Source of the DNA: Craterostigma plantagineum
Lineage: Eukaryota; Streptophyta; Magnoliopsida; Lamiales; Linderniaceae
Length of the DNA: 64,000 bases
Direction: 5' to 3'
NCBI GenBank assembly: GCA_027422505.1
Contig: JAPQWV010001356.1
Coordinates: forward strand, 29,808 to 93,807
The notes below the pieces were generated by a model, which was not told the origin of the DNA, made no database searches, and was given only the letters and a program-made list of their open reading frames with translations. A program made the translations under genes and the position numbers. How positions within the stretch are numbered: the first letter of the stretch is position 1; each line of letters opens with the position of its first letter. Positions 1 through 10,613 of this stretch are shown piece after piece.

Positions 1-158
1 GGGCGAGCGGGTCAGACTTTCAGTGGTTCGGGGATGCATTCGAGCAATTCTTCGAGGCTGCCCGGGGGGAGTAACGCGATAGCAATGGGTGGTAGTGCAC
101 GAGGTTCGACCGGGAGCTTCTCTAAACCGGCGACGCATTCCTAGGAACGAATTCAGGG

Positions 159-1178
159 TTGTCCGTACAGTCCACTGCACGCTCCAGATTCACTCGACTT
201 CCACCGAGGATATTAGAAGACCTAAGAGCAAAGGGGTTATGCTTTAAGTGTAAGAAACCGTTTACACCTATGCATAACTGTCCGTTCAAACAACTGAGAG
301 TGATGTTGGCTGAGGAAGACGAGGAGTTTGATCTCCAACAGTACGAGTATTATGAGGTGACGGGACAGGAAGAAGTTCAAAGAGACCAAGTGTGTTCTGA
401 TGAAGAAGGTGGCAATCTTCTGGTTTATTCCATGACCGGAATTTCCAGCCCTCGCACGATGAGGTTATGCGGCATCGTGGGAGGACACACGGTGACGATA
501 TTGATTGATAGTGGCTCAAACAACAATTTTATTTCCTCATCCTTGGTTTCCTTACTTCGACTTAACCCGGATAAGACGGGAAAATTCAAGGTGCAGTTAG
601 GAGACGGGCATAGACATGAGTCAGAAGGGATCTGTAAGCAGCTACCTATCTCGTTTTCGGGGTGCGCTATTAAGGTAGACTGTTATGTGTTCGCTTTGGG
701 CGGGGTTGACGTAATTCTGGGAGTGGCATGGCTCGCTACGCTGGGAGAAGTTCGCATGAATTGGGAAACGCTAACCATGAGTTTCGAGCGGGGCGGCGAT
801 CGAGTGGAATTACGAGGGAATCTCGCGTTGTGCTCGAAAGTGGTGGGAAGTCATTCTATGGAGGCGGAATTGCCGGAGAGTTTGGAGACGACAGTGGGGT
901 CAGTGTGGGAACCCGAGGAGGTGTTAGCATGGATGAAGGAACGTAAAAGGGAGGTCGAAGATGAGCAACTAGTTAAGGCGGTAGGGCAGCCCGGAGTTGA
1001 TGCGATTCGGATGAGTAAGATCACCTTTCAGAGCCAGGTTTCGAGTTTCAACCTTGAGGACAAGGTTGTTTCGAAGGGGAATGGAATTGATAGAGAGCAG
1101 AGCATGGGCCGCGGCCCATATTGGTTTATCGACGGCGGGGACGGGCTTGAGCCTACTGTTCGTGGGCTGGAGAGTTAA
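159..1178 (+). CDS. Ty3/gypsy gag-protease remnant (no reverse transcriptase)
   Basis: A 339-residue open frame encodes the end of gag and the protease of a Ty3/gypsy retrotransposon. A retroviral-type zinc knuckle is visible at residues 28-41 (C28, C31, H39, C41, spacing C-x2-C-x7-H-x-C, common in plant gypsy elements). The aspartic protease follows, with the active-site triad D117-S118-G119 and a typical end around the GVAWLATLGEVRMNWE segment. The frame then stops, with no reverse transcriptase, RNase H or integrase before the element's apparent end near 1373. The start is uncertain because the window begins inside gag; bases 1-158 look like gag linker in another frame. The product would normally package element RNA and cleave Gag-Pol in cytoplasmic particles. 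With pol missing this is a deletion derivative, not an autonomous element. Confidence 0.85.
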   Translation: MSVQSTARSRFTRLPPRILEDLRAKGLCFKCKKPFTPMHNCPFKQLRVMLAEEDEEFDLQQYEYYEVTGQEEVQRDQVCSDEEGGNLLVYSMTGISSPRTMRLCGIVGGHTVTILIDSGSNNNFISSSLVSLLRLNPDKTGKFKVQLGDGHRHESEGICKQLPISFSGCAIKVDCYVFALGGVDVILGVAWLATLGEVRMNWETLTMSFERGGDRVELRGNLALCSKVVGSHSMEAELPESLETTVGSVWEPEEVLAWMKERKREVEDEQLVKAVGQPGVDAIRMSKITFQSQVSSFNLEDKVVSKGNGIDREQSMGRGPYWFIDGGDGLEPTVRGLES

Positions 1179-1373
1179 TCCTTAGTTTATTATTATTATT
1201 ATTATTATTAAGAGTTATGAATAAGTATTGGCCCGTTAGTATGGCCCATTAGTATGTGTATTTAAACCCCAGTTAGGGTTTGGATGAAGATTATGCAATT
1301 AAATATATTGGTTTTAGCCGTGGGGCTTGGGCAACGGAGTCATCCGTTGATTTTTCGATTTCTGTTCCTATCA
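1179..1373 (+). mobile_element. 3' end of the gypsy remnant, probable LTR part
   Basis: After the protease stop comes a (TTA)n run (about 1183-1210), then AT-rich DNA with a TATTTAAACC TATA-like motif near 1258, ending in CCTATCA at 1373. The next base starts host sequence found elsewhere (TTTTCACTGGC, compare the 10.6 kb repeat copy). A terminal CA at a host junction is what the end of a 3' LTR looks like. The matching 5' LTR would lie outside the window, so the LTR start cannot be set. Confidence 0.5.
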
Positions 1374-2829
1374 TTTTCACTGGCTGTAGAACAGAATGGT
1401 GAAGTTTTTCAATAGCCTGCTGCGATAATCTTAAAGGAACAATGAGAAATGACTGAAACGTATGGTGATAAACACAAAAGAATTGACCCTCATTGGTTCT
1501 GTGAACTAACATTGTGTTAAAGACCTCAACAATTAGCTAAGATGCCAAACTAAAACTAACGAACCATCATCAAACCAGTCATAATGTCATACAAAGTGCA
1601 TAAAAGCATAGGAGATATGAAACAACATGATGATAGAGAAGAAAACTAGGGTGTAACACTGTAAAATTAGGTTCATTGTAGCTTCATTTGCTTAAGTAAG
1701 AAAATGAGTTTGTTCAAGAGAGGGTGAATAATTTGCCAAAGAAAACCTGCATTTTTCCAAACTGTCCAGAAATTAAAAACAAAAACAAAAAATTCCACTG
1801 ATGCGTAAAAAAAGAAAGCGATTAAAAAAATATCAAAAATCATCACCAAGTTTTGCATACAGAGGCAGAGGGAATAAGATCATTACAATCTATTTACATC
1901 TCCGCATATCCAAAAAACACGAGTCGCACAAAATTAATGCAATTAGGGTATCTGAAAACGGGCTTACCAACAAAAATTACGAGTTTTGATGTGATCCTTC
2001 AGTGATTTGCGTCTGCTTTTACACTTCCCTCTTCGCGACGACCTTGCCGAGGTTTTCTTGCTGAGACTAAGAAGAAGGGAGACCTGACCTACACCAAATG
2101 AGATAAGACTGTATTAGCATAAATTTCATTTCGACCCCCATAAATGCAAAATAAGTCAATCTTGCTTACTAAGGGAATCGTAACCGAACCCGAATAATTA
2201 ATTCTAATGTCAAAGTATAATAAAAATGCAATCAAGTCACCGCGTACCTAAATATATGCAAACAAATTCACATATATCTCATTCATATGGAGCTGTTTGT
2301 GATACAAGTCCAAAACTACAATCCGAGCATGCATATTTACACACGTGTCACTCATTTGCTGTTGTTCGGATACATTCCAAACCTACGATCCACTCCGAGC
2401 CTAAAGGCTTGGATACATTCCATTCCAAACATATCTACACATATGGCATCTATCTTCATTATGAAAATAACACTAAAGCTTTGAGTTTGCAGTGTTTGAG
2501 ACATCTAAGTTAATGCAGGTTAGGTTAACTGCTGAAGCTCCCAATGTTTTAGAACCATATGTGTTATCTATATGATCATCTGTGCTCGCAAGGGCCAAAT
2601 CTTGTAAAGCAAATCAAATAGCAGTCCGATTTCAGTGGTTAATTGAAGAATTTCATCCCTAAAATTAATCCAAATCAGTAATAATCTGAAAAAACTACAG
2701 AAGAAAAGATAAGGATTACCTAGATGAAGCTCCGTGCCAATACCCAATAACAAGCTCATAACCCTCGCCGATGAGATTGATCTCAATTTCGTACCCCGAC
2801 GAAATTGATTTCATTTTTTCAATTTGAAA
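1374..2829 (-). pseudogene. CW-MBD family, 5' region only (truncated copy)
   Basis: On the minus strand this stretch holds the leader region of the CW-MBD gene family without the CW or MBD exons. It matches, in order, the family's first exon ending CTTCATCTAG followed by a GT donor (near 2740), a second leader segment, an intron rich in TAGGTTCGGA-like motifs (2226-2520), a conserved basic exon (about 2000-2105, reverse complement), and the intron up to the acceptor before the CW exon (1380-1400). The gypsy remnant ends exactly where the CW exon should begin, so the insertion removed or displaced the coding part. No product is expected. Confidence 0.65.
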
Positions 2830-3029
2830 GACGTCCGAAACAGAATTGAAGCCTAATGAATCGAGGGATCTTCAAGCGACGACGGCGTGAAGAAGATGAT
2901 TCTCCGCCGCCGAAGAAAGGAAAGGTGACACCAAAAAACAAGTCCAAACAAGTGATTTGAAGTGAGTTTTCGCTCACATGAATTATTACATTGTCTTTGA
3001 TGGTTTCTTCGTCACATTTCCAATATAGG
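2830..3029 (+). pseudogene. CW-MBD family last-exon fragment (type I)
   Basis: Plus-strand sequence matches the acidic C-terminal exon of the type I CW-MBD genes (CCTAATGAATCGAG followed by a Ser/Asp-rich and Glu-rich stretch, then 3' flank with AATTATTACATTGTCTTTGATGG). It is only a fragment and its frame is broken. It abuts the 5' exon of the opposite-strand copy at about 2830. The same odd junction recurs near 16.43 kb and, inverted, near 51.95 kb. Confidence 0.6.
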
Positions 3030-3184
3030 GAAGAAAGAGGGTCTTTAAAAAAAACAGCCTTTGACATGATCATCGTTAAAAAACATAGCATCCAAGTGTA
3101 AAATGACAGTTATACCCTTATTAATTGGGCCCCACTTTTTAAAATCGATATCTGTTACCGGAGTCACATTAGGGTGGGTGGGTG

Positions 3185-3252
3185 TTGTGTAGTCCAGTGG
3201 TTACATACAAGTAGTAGGTCATGGGTTCAAATACGCAACACGTACATTTTTT
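3185..3252 (+). other. tRNA-like sequence (SINE head?)
   Basis: TAGTCCAGTGG (3190-3200) fits the RNA polymerase III A box exactly, and GGTTCAAATAC (3224-3234) fits the B box with one mismatch, followed by a T-rich run. The spacing is short but within the range of tRNA-derived SINEs. No cloverleaf is evident, so this is a relic or SINE head inside the Mutator MITE, not a working tRNA gene. Confidence 0.4.
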
Positions 3253-3274
3253 TTTATTTTTTATATAAGCGGCC

Positions 3275-3552
3275 AGACGCAGGGGACCCCGCACACATAG
3301 GAAAGGACCTGTACATATAACAAGGGAACTCCTTTCATCTGCTGCGCACCATGGGCGGGACCCCTAATTTGTGTGCGGGTCCCCTGATTTGTGTGCGGGG
3401 GTCCCTTGCTGTGTGTGCGGGTAGCAGCCACAGGGATCCCCGCACACACAGCAGGGACCCGACCCACGCACACGGCAGGGGACCCCGACAGCCGCACACA
3501 GCGGGGATCCCCCGCACATATCAGCAGGGGACACGTACACACAGCAGGATCT
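3275..3552. repeat. GC-rich palindromic minisatellite
   Basis: Short units with the core TGTGTGCGGGTCCC on the left and its reverse complement GGGACCC-GCACACA on the right alternate at about 20-30 bp. The left and right halves are therefore inverted relative to each other around about 3425 and could fold into a long hairpin. Open frames here in several phases are by-products of the repeat and not genes. It lies wholly inside the Mutator-type MITE. Confidence 0.65.
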
Positions 3553-3637
3553 GATTTTTAAAAAAGGAAAAATCAACGGGGCTATTTTTTAACGTTGACT
3601 ATGTCAATGCAATTTTTTTAAATATTCCGAAGAAAGA

Positions 3638-4037
3638 ACATTGAGCACAGAGAGCATCGAAGAGCTGACTTCCAACATATATGATATAAATAATCTTATT
3701 TTTAACGTTTTTATAGGGGAGATGGGAAGGCCCATTAGTCTAGCCTTGTTCTTTCTCTTTGATTCATTCTCACCCTTCATTTATAATATAACTATTTTCT
3801 TTTTCTATTTCTTGTCCAGTGGTAATTGATTTACAATCTATTTATATTTCAAGAATCAATTTTATTTATATTGTCTATTTTTAATTGCAAAGTTTAAGTT
3901 TCCATTCAATGCTTGTTACTGAAAAGATCAATTTTCCAATTTTAACTAACACGTGAAAATTTAATTAGAGTTGTCGATCGGATAGTTTAGGATAAAGCTC
4001 CACAATGTAGTTGATTAATTTCATGTGTCACTTTCAC
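3638..4037. other. Continuation of duplicated host unit
   Basis: No gene. The sequence from AACATTGAGCACAGAGAG through AGGCCCATTAGTCTAGCCTTGTTC is repeated near 16.63-16.80 kb and, more divergent, near 39.65-39.80 kb. It marks 3' flanking DNA of the CW-MBD duplication unit. Confidence 0.55.
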
Positions 4038-4040
4038 TAA

Positions 4041-4870
4041 GGGGGTGTTTGTTTCCGGTGATCCAACATCACGGTCATACTCCCATCATTGTGATGTGAA
4101 TATCACCGTGATGTGGATTAATGTGATATGTCATTATTGCATTTGTTTTGGGGTGATATTTCATTTTGCAAATCAATATGATATTGGAATATTGTGTTTG
4201 TTTTATCGCAGTGATGTTTGGGGTGATGTTGTGTAAATATCATATTTAACCTTATGATATAGTAAAAAGAAATTTTAATATATTCATTGGAGGTAATCTC
4301 TAACGTGATAGTTATTAATATTTGAAATAAAGTTTTGTTGTTAAGCTTATAAGCATGTTATATAATTCATCAATAGAATTATTATATATTTTATGCTTTA
4401 AACATAGTTTTTTAACCAATTATTAATTATAAGTATTTTATATAATTCTTCAATATAATTATTTTATTCTTTTAAGCTTTAATAGATTAATCAATTATTA
4501 ATTATAAGTATTTTCTATAACCCCTCAACATAATTCTTTTATTTTTTAAGCATTAAATATAAATTTTTTAAGATTTAAATATGTTGGTTATGTAATCTAA
4601 AATAGGAGTAAGGGTATATAAGGAATGAATATTAAAAGATAAGGGATAATTTTGTCCAAAGAAATATTGAAAATATCACCACATCACGGTGATGGAGGAT
4701 CATCCTGCTTTTTGGGGGTGATCCAAAAGCTGAATATCACCCCGTTTGATCACGTCGGTGATCCACCATCATGTGATGATTCATCACCTGCGCTAAACAA
4801 ACGCGGTGATTAGGAAGCGATGGAAGGATCACGGTGATGTTTTCGAGGATCACACCAAAACAAACACCCC
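4041..4870. mobile_element. PIF/Harbinger (Tourist-like) MITE, copy 1
   Basis: An 830-bp element has termini GGGGGTGTTTGTTT and, reversed, GGGGTGTTTGTTTTGG. It is flanked by the 3-bp duplication TAA (4038-4040, 4871-4873). A TWA duplication with GGGTGTTTG ends is typical of Tourist-like Harbinger MITEs. Subterminal copies of TCACCGTGATG occur at both ends and the centre is AT-rich. There is no transposase. An opposite-orientation relative lies at 23.12-23.89 kb. Confidence 0.75.
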
Positions 4871-5000
4871 TAAATATGATTTTGTCATTCATGAAAAATT
4901 AGAAGAGTGCAAAATAATCAATGGCAGTACAAATCATGTTGCATCTTTGTTTTCCATGCCTTAGAGACAACATGCTTAGATAAAGACAGCATGCTTACTA

Positions 5001-5499
5001 AGACCATCTCCAACCCCAAATTCTTTCTCAAACTCAAACTCAAAATGTAATAATTCTTCTCAAACGATCAAAGCTTTCTCAAACTCAACGGACCATTCCT
5101 GTATTATTAACTTCTATTCGACTTTTTTATATTACCCATAATTTACAACTTTACAAATTAGACCACATTATTATATGAAATTTGATTGAATAAAATAATT
5201 TCATAAAATTGATAATAAAATCAATATTCTTTTCATATAAAAACATATAGAAAAAATATTTATTAATAAAATGAGTCTTTTATATATTTTTATTTATTTT
5301 AATCATTTATACGGGTATTATAATAGGGTAAGTATTGTAATTTTTAAAACATTTTTTGAGATATCACACTCACAATGCATAGTTGTGTTTAAAGCGGAAG
5401 AGAGAAGATAAACGCATTTTGAGTTTGAATTTTTGCGGTGTAGTTGAAGAACATTTAGTCCACTTTTTGAATTTTTAGGTATCATTTGGAGATGCTCTA
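5001..5499. mobile_element. MITE-like element with CATCTCCAA ends
   Basis: The segment starts AGACCATCTCCAACC and ends with GGAGATGCTCT, i.e. inverted copies of a (G/C)CATCTCCAA terminus common in plant MITEs. The left end is similar to the reverse complement of 50.27 kb downwards (CTCAAACTCAAAATG, ACAACTTTACAAATTAGA), so it belongs with the longer element at 49.13-50.27 kb. No coding capacity. The target duplication is not clear, so the superfamily is not assigned. Confidence 0.55.
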
Positions 5500-5981
5500 A
5501 CGTCTCCAATTGGAAGAAAAAAATTAGAGTAAATCGCAACTCAAATGAACATCTATATATGGTGAAGAAGTTCCTTTAACTGTATTTTTTTGGTCTTTTA
5601 GGAGGTGCAATTTATTTAATTTAGGCTGTCTGCCTTTAGAAGATGATGTGTGAGAACATTAAGATTCTTACCATTAGAGGTTACGGTAATGTTATTCAGA
5701 TTAAAACCTTAAAACCTGCTAAGTATGTATATAGGAAAAGAAGGCCAAGCCCTAACTAAGTGTCGTTTATTTCTCGAAAAATGTTCTTAATAATATCATT
5801 CTGTTTCATACCCCGAATAAAGCCGATGGGGTGCTAGAAATCGTGAATTAATTATTCAGATTAATAATTTTTGTGATTGAACTGAACTTAAATAAATAAG
5901 ATAGATAGAATACCGGCTCATATAAAACAAGACTTGAAAAGATCCAACGGAGTGTTTTCAATTGGTGTGCAAAGAGTTTTC

Positions 5982-6167
5982 AAGGTAGGTATCCCTAACG
6001 TATAACGTCGTGATTTTTAAAAAAGTTGCAAATGTGATTTTTTTGGTGTATGAACCTTTTTTCGTCATTCCTAGAATTCTGTTACCAATTAACGAGGCTT
6101 CAACCTAGAATATCTAGTTTTTTTGTCATTTAAAATCACGACGTCATACATTAAGAGTTGTACCTTG
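5982..6167. repeat. Short inverted repeat (hairpin)
   Basis: Arms of about 36 bp at 5982-6018 (AAGGTAGG...ACGTCGTGATTTT) and 6132-6167 (reverse complement AAGGTACA...ACGTCGTGATTTT) surround a loop of about 113 bp. Downstream (6180-6360) are degenerate repeats of a GGCACCAACGGGAAAA-type phrase. It may be a small MITE; no target duplication was identified. Confidence 0.45.
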
Positions 6168-7100
6168 AAAATAATTAGGGCACCAACGGGAAAAGCCTTA
6201 AACGTAGGAGTACCGAATGGAACTACGTTGGTAGCCAATTAAAAATGTATTAAACACAGGGATACCTATCGGAATTTAAAATGACTTTGGGCACCAGTTG
6301 GAAAACCTTAAGCGACACAATGGTATCAAGTGGAATTTCCCAGATATATTAGCATATCAATTCTATTATACTAAGCTTTACGGATTGCTATAAACTACCA
6401 TAAACTTGGTCTGTCAATCTCATTTTATTAAAAAAATAAAATTATATTATAAAAATCAGTCACTACCTTCAATTAATTACTATGTTACCCATTTATTTTT
6501 AGTTAGCACACACATTTGATAGTGAACAATGTACTAGCATGTAATAATGAAACACTACATTCAATTGAATTAGCACAAAATAAAGAGTTTAATGCGAATT
6601 TACAGAAAGAAAAGAAAAAAGCCACATTTTGAATAGTAGACTTGACGATTTAACATTGATCAAAGAGAGAACTCAGATCATCATATATTAACCTCCATTG
6701 TTGTATAATGAGTTGTGTTGAAGTTCCCCATCTTCTCTATATTGGGAACTACCTACTTTATTTAGTGAATTTCATACCACAATAATATTGACAAAAGCCA
6801 ATAAAGTCTTTAAAACTTTCTAAAACACAAAATACCCAAATAAGAATGCAAAAAGGAAAAAAGTAAAAGCACCATAAGAAACAGTAACAAGTCTTTCGAG
6901 TTTTTTTCTTTTTAGTTCTGATTTAATTCTCTATTCGTGGAGATTTCATTCCTACTGGATGGTCATGTATCCTGAAAACCCTATCGGGCTATTTCGTCAT
7001 GTATCTTTGTTTATACAGTAAACTATCATTCCAAAAAAAAAGGAAAAGAAAACATGTTTTAGCTAATTGAGCCTATGGAAAACTGACAATAGCAGATAGC
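6168..7100. other. Gene-less AT-rich stretch
   Basis: No convincing gene. A segment at about 6775-6890 (ACCACAATAATATTGACA) is similar to 17.52-17.64 kb, showing that the duplication of the host block extends here. The rest shows nothing recognisable. Confidence 0.5.
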
Positions 7101-7227
7101 GAAAAAACTAAGCAGCATAGTCGGGGTAAGTTATTCTTCGATACTTCTCTATTTTATAGTACCATAAAAGTTCCTCAAACGCAAAATATCCCCCAATATC
7201 GCTTCAACGCACTCGTTTGGACTCGAT

Positions 7228-8364
7228 TTATGGCGTCATGTTTCCCTTCTTTGGCGTTCGATCATCATCTTCTTCGTGCCCCATTGGGTCGTCGTCATCA
7301 CTTGCCACTCGATTCATTAGGCTCAAACTCTATATCTCCATCTTGACATCAAACAAGCAATGGATTATCAAAACACGTGTGTGTATGTATGTGTGTGTGC
7401 GACAGAGAGAGAGAGAGTTCTTTGCATAATCTGTTAAAATAGATAACCCTAAATAAGTCACATGTGTCACACATCGGGTAATTGAGAACAGATTGAATAG
7501 CTTATAAGTTGATGGACTACTCCACCTATCACCAATTGGTCTTAGATGAAACTTCGTCAACTTATATGGGTCAACTCTCCTCTTAAGTGGGCTATGGACG
7601 TAGGCCCAATAACGAAATTTCACAACAGACAAGTGGACAATTCTGTTTTTTGAAGATTATGTACGATATGATGCGATAAATATGTGATTTTGTCACCTTC
7701 TGTAGCTTCTGCTAGGAGACGAAGAGTTTTCAAACAGCTTCGGCAATTTGAAGCAGAACATCTCTACGCTAATGCTATCTTTGTATGTGGGGTTTCGTCG
7801 AGGTACGTTGAAGTTGCAAAGCATCAATATAGTGTAAATTACTAATAACTTGCAGGCTGATAATGATCGAAAATAGTCAAGAGATTAACTATATTACTGT
7901 TATACCTTCGAATTCCGCCTTTGATCTCAACCTTTGTCGTACAGAAGGCGAGTAATAGTACCTGCAGAGAGTCAAAAATAACATCCCCATTCGCATAAAA
8001 CTACGTTTTTTTCTTCAACTTTCTGCCATTGACTTGACCAATAACATTAAAAAACTGCAGTCTTCGAAAGAGAAAAATGAAATAAAAAGTGGGTTCGATC
8101 GATACTCACCACATATGCTAATTTCGGGCTCGCTATGTCTCTGAATATCAGACGCCGTACGTTGGGCGTGTCGATGATCCAAAGATTAGTCCCATCGTGT
8201 TCGATATCAGTCACGACTGCACAGGACAGTTCGAGCTTCCATTCCCTTCCATTTTCGCAAAAGAAAGGCACCTCCTTAATATTCTCTCGTATTTCTTCGT
8301 ACTTATCCTTGCTGAGAATGATTCTCCACTTCGAACATTAATGGCACTGAACGACGAACTCCAT
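7228..8364 (-). pseudogene. CW-MBD type I pseudogene (copy A)
   Basis: Minus-strand relic of a CW zinc finger plus methyl-CpG-binding-domain gene, with four recognisable coding exons: about 8364-8110, 7961-7906, 7804-7697 and 7341-7228. The CW exon begins MEFVVQCH and then meets an in-frame TAA where related copies have Arg. Farther on, PFFCENGREWK and DIEHDGTNLWIIDTPN are clear. A 24-nt in-frame deletion after PNV removes the PPGWE start of the MBD. Exon 2 reads YYYSPS...RQRLRSKAE. The acceptor before exon 3 is mutated (AAG to AAC) and the last exon is frameshifted after ESSGK. Family members are nuclear chromatin readers; this copy cannot make one. About 200 bp of unrelated DNA (7433-7630) lies in its last intron, next to a GA/GT microsatellite. 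Confidence 0.8.
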
Positions 8365-9064
8365 AGCATTTCATTGGCTTTGCTGTAGAGCAGAAAGGTA
8401 AAGTTTTTCAATTTCCTAATCTGATTATCTTATAGGGACAAAGAGAAATGGCTAACAAGTATGGTGATAAACACAAAAGAATTGACCATCATTGGGTCAT
8501 GGACCTCAACAATAGCTAAGATGCCAAACTAAAACTAACTCACTGTCCTCAAAACAGTCATATACTGTCACACACAGTGCATAAAAGCATAGCAGATGTG
8601 AAACGATGTGCTGATAAAGAAGAAAAATTGGTGTGTAACATGTAAAATTAGGTTCATTGTAACTTCATTTGCTTGAGGAAGAAACTAAATGCCTTTTTTA
8701 CGGAAAAATAAAAGAAATAATGAGTTTTGTTCAAGAAACCTTCATTCTTCCTAACTGTCCCGAAAAAATAAAAAAACAATCAACATATTCCACTAATGTG
8801 TAACAAATAGAACGCAATTAAAACAAAAAAGAAAAAAATCCATTCCATAAAAAACCAACACAAATGAACATCTACGTTGAAGAAGTTTCTTCGACATAAA
8901 TTACGAAGTTTCGAGAAGTTAACAAAAGAATTCAAAGTTGTTCACCGATATTTTATCTATTCAAACGATCATAAGTTTTTCACAAACCCATAAAAAACAG
9001 TCTCAAATAAACCCACTTCAATGGTGAGGCCAAAAGCCACTTAACCTTCTTCATTGGAAAATGT
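8365..9064 (-). other. Leader intron of copy A and 3' flank of copy B
   Basis: No independent gene. From 8365 to about 8860 the sequence is the intron upstream of the CW exon, shared with 1.4-1.8, 10.6 and 15.4-15.7 kb. From about 8868 (AATGAACATCTACGTTGAAGAAG) it is the 3' flank of the type II genes, also found at 39.99-40.14 and 17.12-17.30 kb. Confidence 0.6.
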
Positions 9065-9614
9065 TCAGTAAAACTTTATTTTCTTTGGTGGAAGAGTTGA
9101 AACACTTTCAGGCCAAGTTGGGTGATCATCATCATTAGTCGAAGATCCCTTCGATCCATTAGCTTTCACCAGTCCTTCAGCTATGCAAGCTAAATATAAA
9201 AGTAATAGTAATAAGATTATCAATGATTGAGCAAAAAATGTAATGATAGTGATGTTTTCTGTTTGTCCTTTTAGATAATGCGATAAAAAAAGCATTCAAA
9301 GTCACCTTCTTCAATAGCTTCAGCAGATTGTTGAATCTCCTCTTCATCAGAAGGAGGATTATACAGCAGCAGCAGTAGAGTCTTGTTGTTGGAAAGGCAT
9401 TGGAAATTTGAAGGAAAACTTTGCCAAGTTTATGCCTTCTCTGCGCTGAGGGTTTCGTCAAGTACCTTGAAATGAAAACATCATGTTTTTGTAAGGAAAT
9501 TAATAACTTGCCGCAGAAAGTGAACGAGAAGTTGTCAAGAGATTAACCGCATTGTTAATACCTTCATATTTCAGCCTAGACCTAAACATTTCGCCCCACG
9601 GAGCGTAATAGTAC
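9065..9614 (-). pseudogene. CW-MBD type II pseudogene lacking the CW exon (copy B)
   Basis: Minus-strand exons at 9614-9562 (MBD strand region, YYYAPWGEMFRS), 9465-9306 and 9180-9065 match the type II gene at 40-41.7 kb. The acceptor before the first of these is mutated (CTACAG to CTACGG), exon 3 has lost frame (a YLDETL-like start becomes YLTK), and the last exon ends early in PPKKIKFY instead of the longer Lys/Glu-rich tail. The CW exon is absent: at about 10065 the type II intron is joined to a type I copy. It would have contributed the C-terminal half of an MBD protein; now a fossil. Confidence 0.75.
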
Positions 9615-10064
9615 CCGTAGATGTATAGCCAATCAAAAAGGGCAGCCATCTCCATTTATTGCATTAAAAAAAAAACTCCGCCATCCAATTAGGCAATGGC
9701 CAATTAACAAAAGTATACAGATAAAGCACATTAACACTGTGTTGGGATTGAAGAAAGTAGTGTCAAATAAATGGGAGAGGAAAACAGTTTTTAGTAAGTT
9801 TTTCTTTCGTTTTCCTCCCTTTTTTGAAGTAATTAGTCTTCCTTAGTTTTTAAGTAAAAACTTAAACTAGATTTTCTATTCTCCGTTACCTATTACTTCC
9901 ATCAACCAAACATAAAAGCTAGTTTCCCTTTTCCCTTTCATTTTCTTTTCCCAACTAATTTCCATAAACCAAATGTACGCAAAAAATTTAGTTTTACTTA
10001 GTTTTAAGTATAAACTTAAACTTGATTGTCTTTTCTTTCCTTGCCTGTTTCTTCCATCACCAAT
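9615..10064. other. Type II intron remnant
   Basis: Matches the intron between the CW exon and exon 2 of the type II gene (40.75-41.28 kb), including the CTTCCTTAGTTTTAAGTA and CTAGTTTCCCTTTTCCC phrases, which are themselves repeated once inside. No gene. Confidence 0.55.
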
Positions 10065-10155
10065 TTGAAAAGTTGCAAAGCATCAATATTGTGTAAATTA
10101 TTGATAACTTACAGGCTCGAAAATAGTCAAGAGAGTAAATATATTATTGTTATAC

Positions 10156-10613
10156 CTGCGTATATCCGCCTTTGATCTCAACCTTTGTCGTCCAGAAAGG
10201 CGAGTAATAATACCTGCGGAGAGTCAAAAACAACATCCCCATTCGTATAAAACTACGGTTTTTTCTTCGACTTTTCGCCATCGACTTGATCAATAACATC
10301 AAAAGCTACAGTCATCGAAAGAGAAAAATAAAGTCAAAAAAGGGGGGTTCGACGATACTCAAACATCTGCTAATTTTGTGCTCGCTATGTCTCTGAATAT
10401 CAGACGTCGCACGTTGGGCGTGTCGACAATCCAAAGATTACTCTCATCGTGTTCGATATCAGTCACGACTTCACAGGATAGTTCGGGCTTTCATTCCCTT
10501 CCATTTCGCAAAAGAAAGGTACTCCAAAATATTCTCTCGTATTTCTTCATAGTTATCCACGCTGGGAATGATTCTCCACTTCAAGCATCTACGCACTGAA
10601 CGACGAACTCCAT
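10156..10613 (-). pseudogene. CW-MBD type I pseudogene, CW exon and exon 2 only (copy C)
   Basis: The minus-strand CW exon (10613 to about 10362) and exon 2 (10213-10156) remain. The CW exon starts MEFVVQC then loses frame within the first 15 codons. It carries the same 24-nt loss of the PPGWE block as copy A, and its donor is TTTGAGT rather than GTGAGT. Exon 2 has a one-base insertion (TTTCTGGACG). Exons 3 and 4 are missing, replaced at about 10065 by type II sequence. Its upstream intron is interrupted by copia-1 and resumes at 15405. Confidence 0.75.

Larger units (their letters stand above)
3039..3628. mobile_element. Mutator-type MITE with 9-bp target duplication
   Basis: A 590-bp insertion is flanked by the direct 9-bp repeat GAAGAAAGA (3030-3038 and 3629-3637). 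Its ends are imperfect inverted repeats of about 50 bp (start GGGTCTTTAAAAAAAAC, reverse complement of the end GGAATATTTAAAAAAATTG; both continue into TTTGACAT or TTGACATAG and CGTTAAAAAA). A 9-bp duplication with terminal inverted repeats is the signature of the Mutator superfamily. No transposase is present, so it is non-autonomous. It interrupts a host segment that is continuous near 16.6 kb. Inside it sit a tRNA-like sequence and a GC-rich minisatellite. Confidence 0.8.

Noticed and set aside
3190..3234. Functional tRNA gene
   Set aside because: A and B boxes are present but no cloverleaf or anticodon arm can be drawn; it sits in a MITE.
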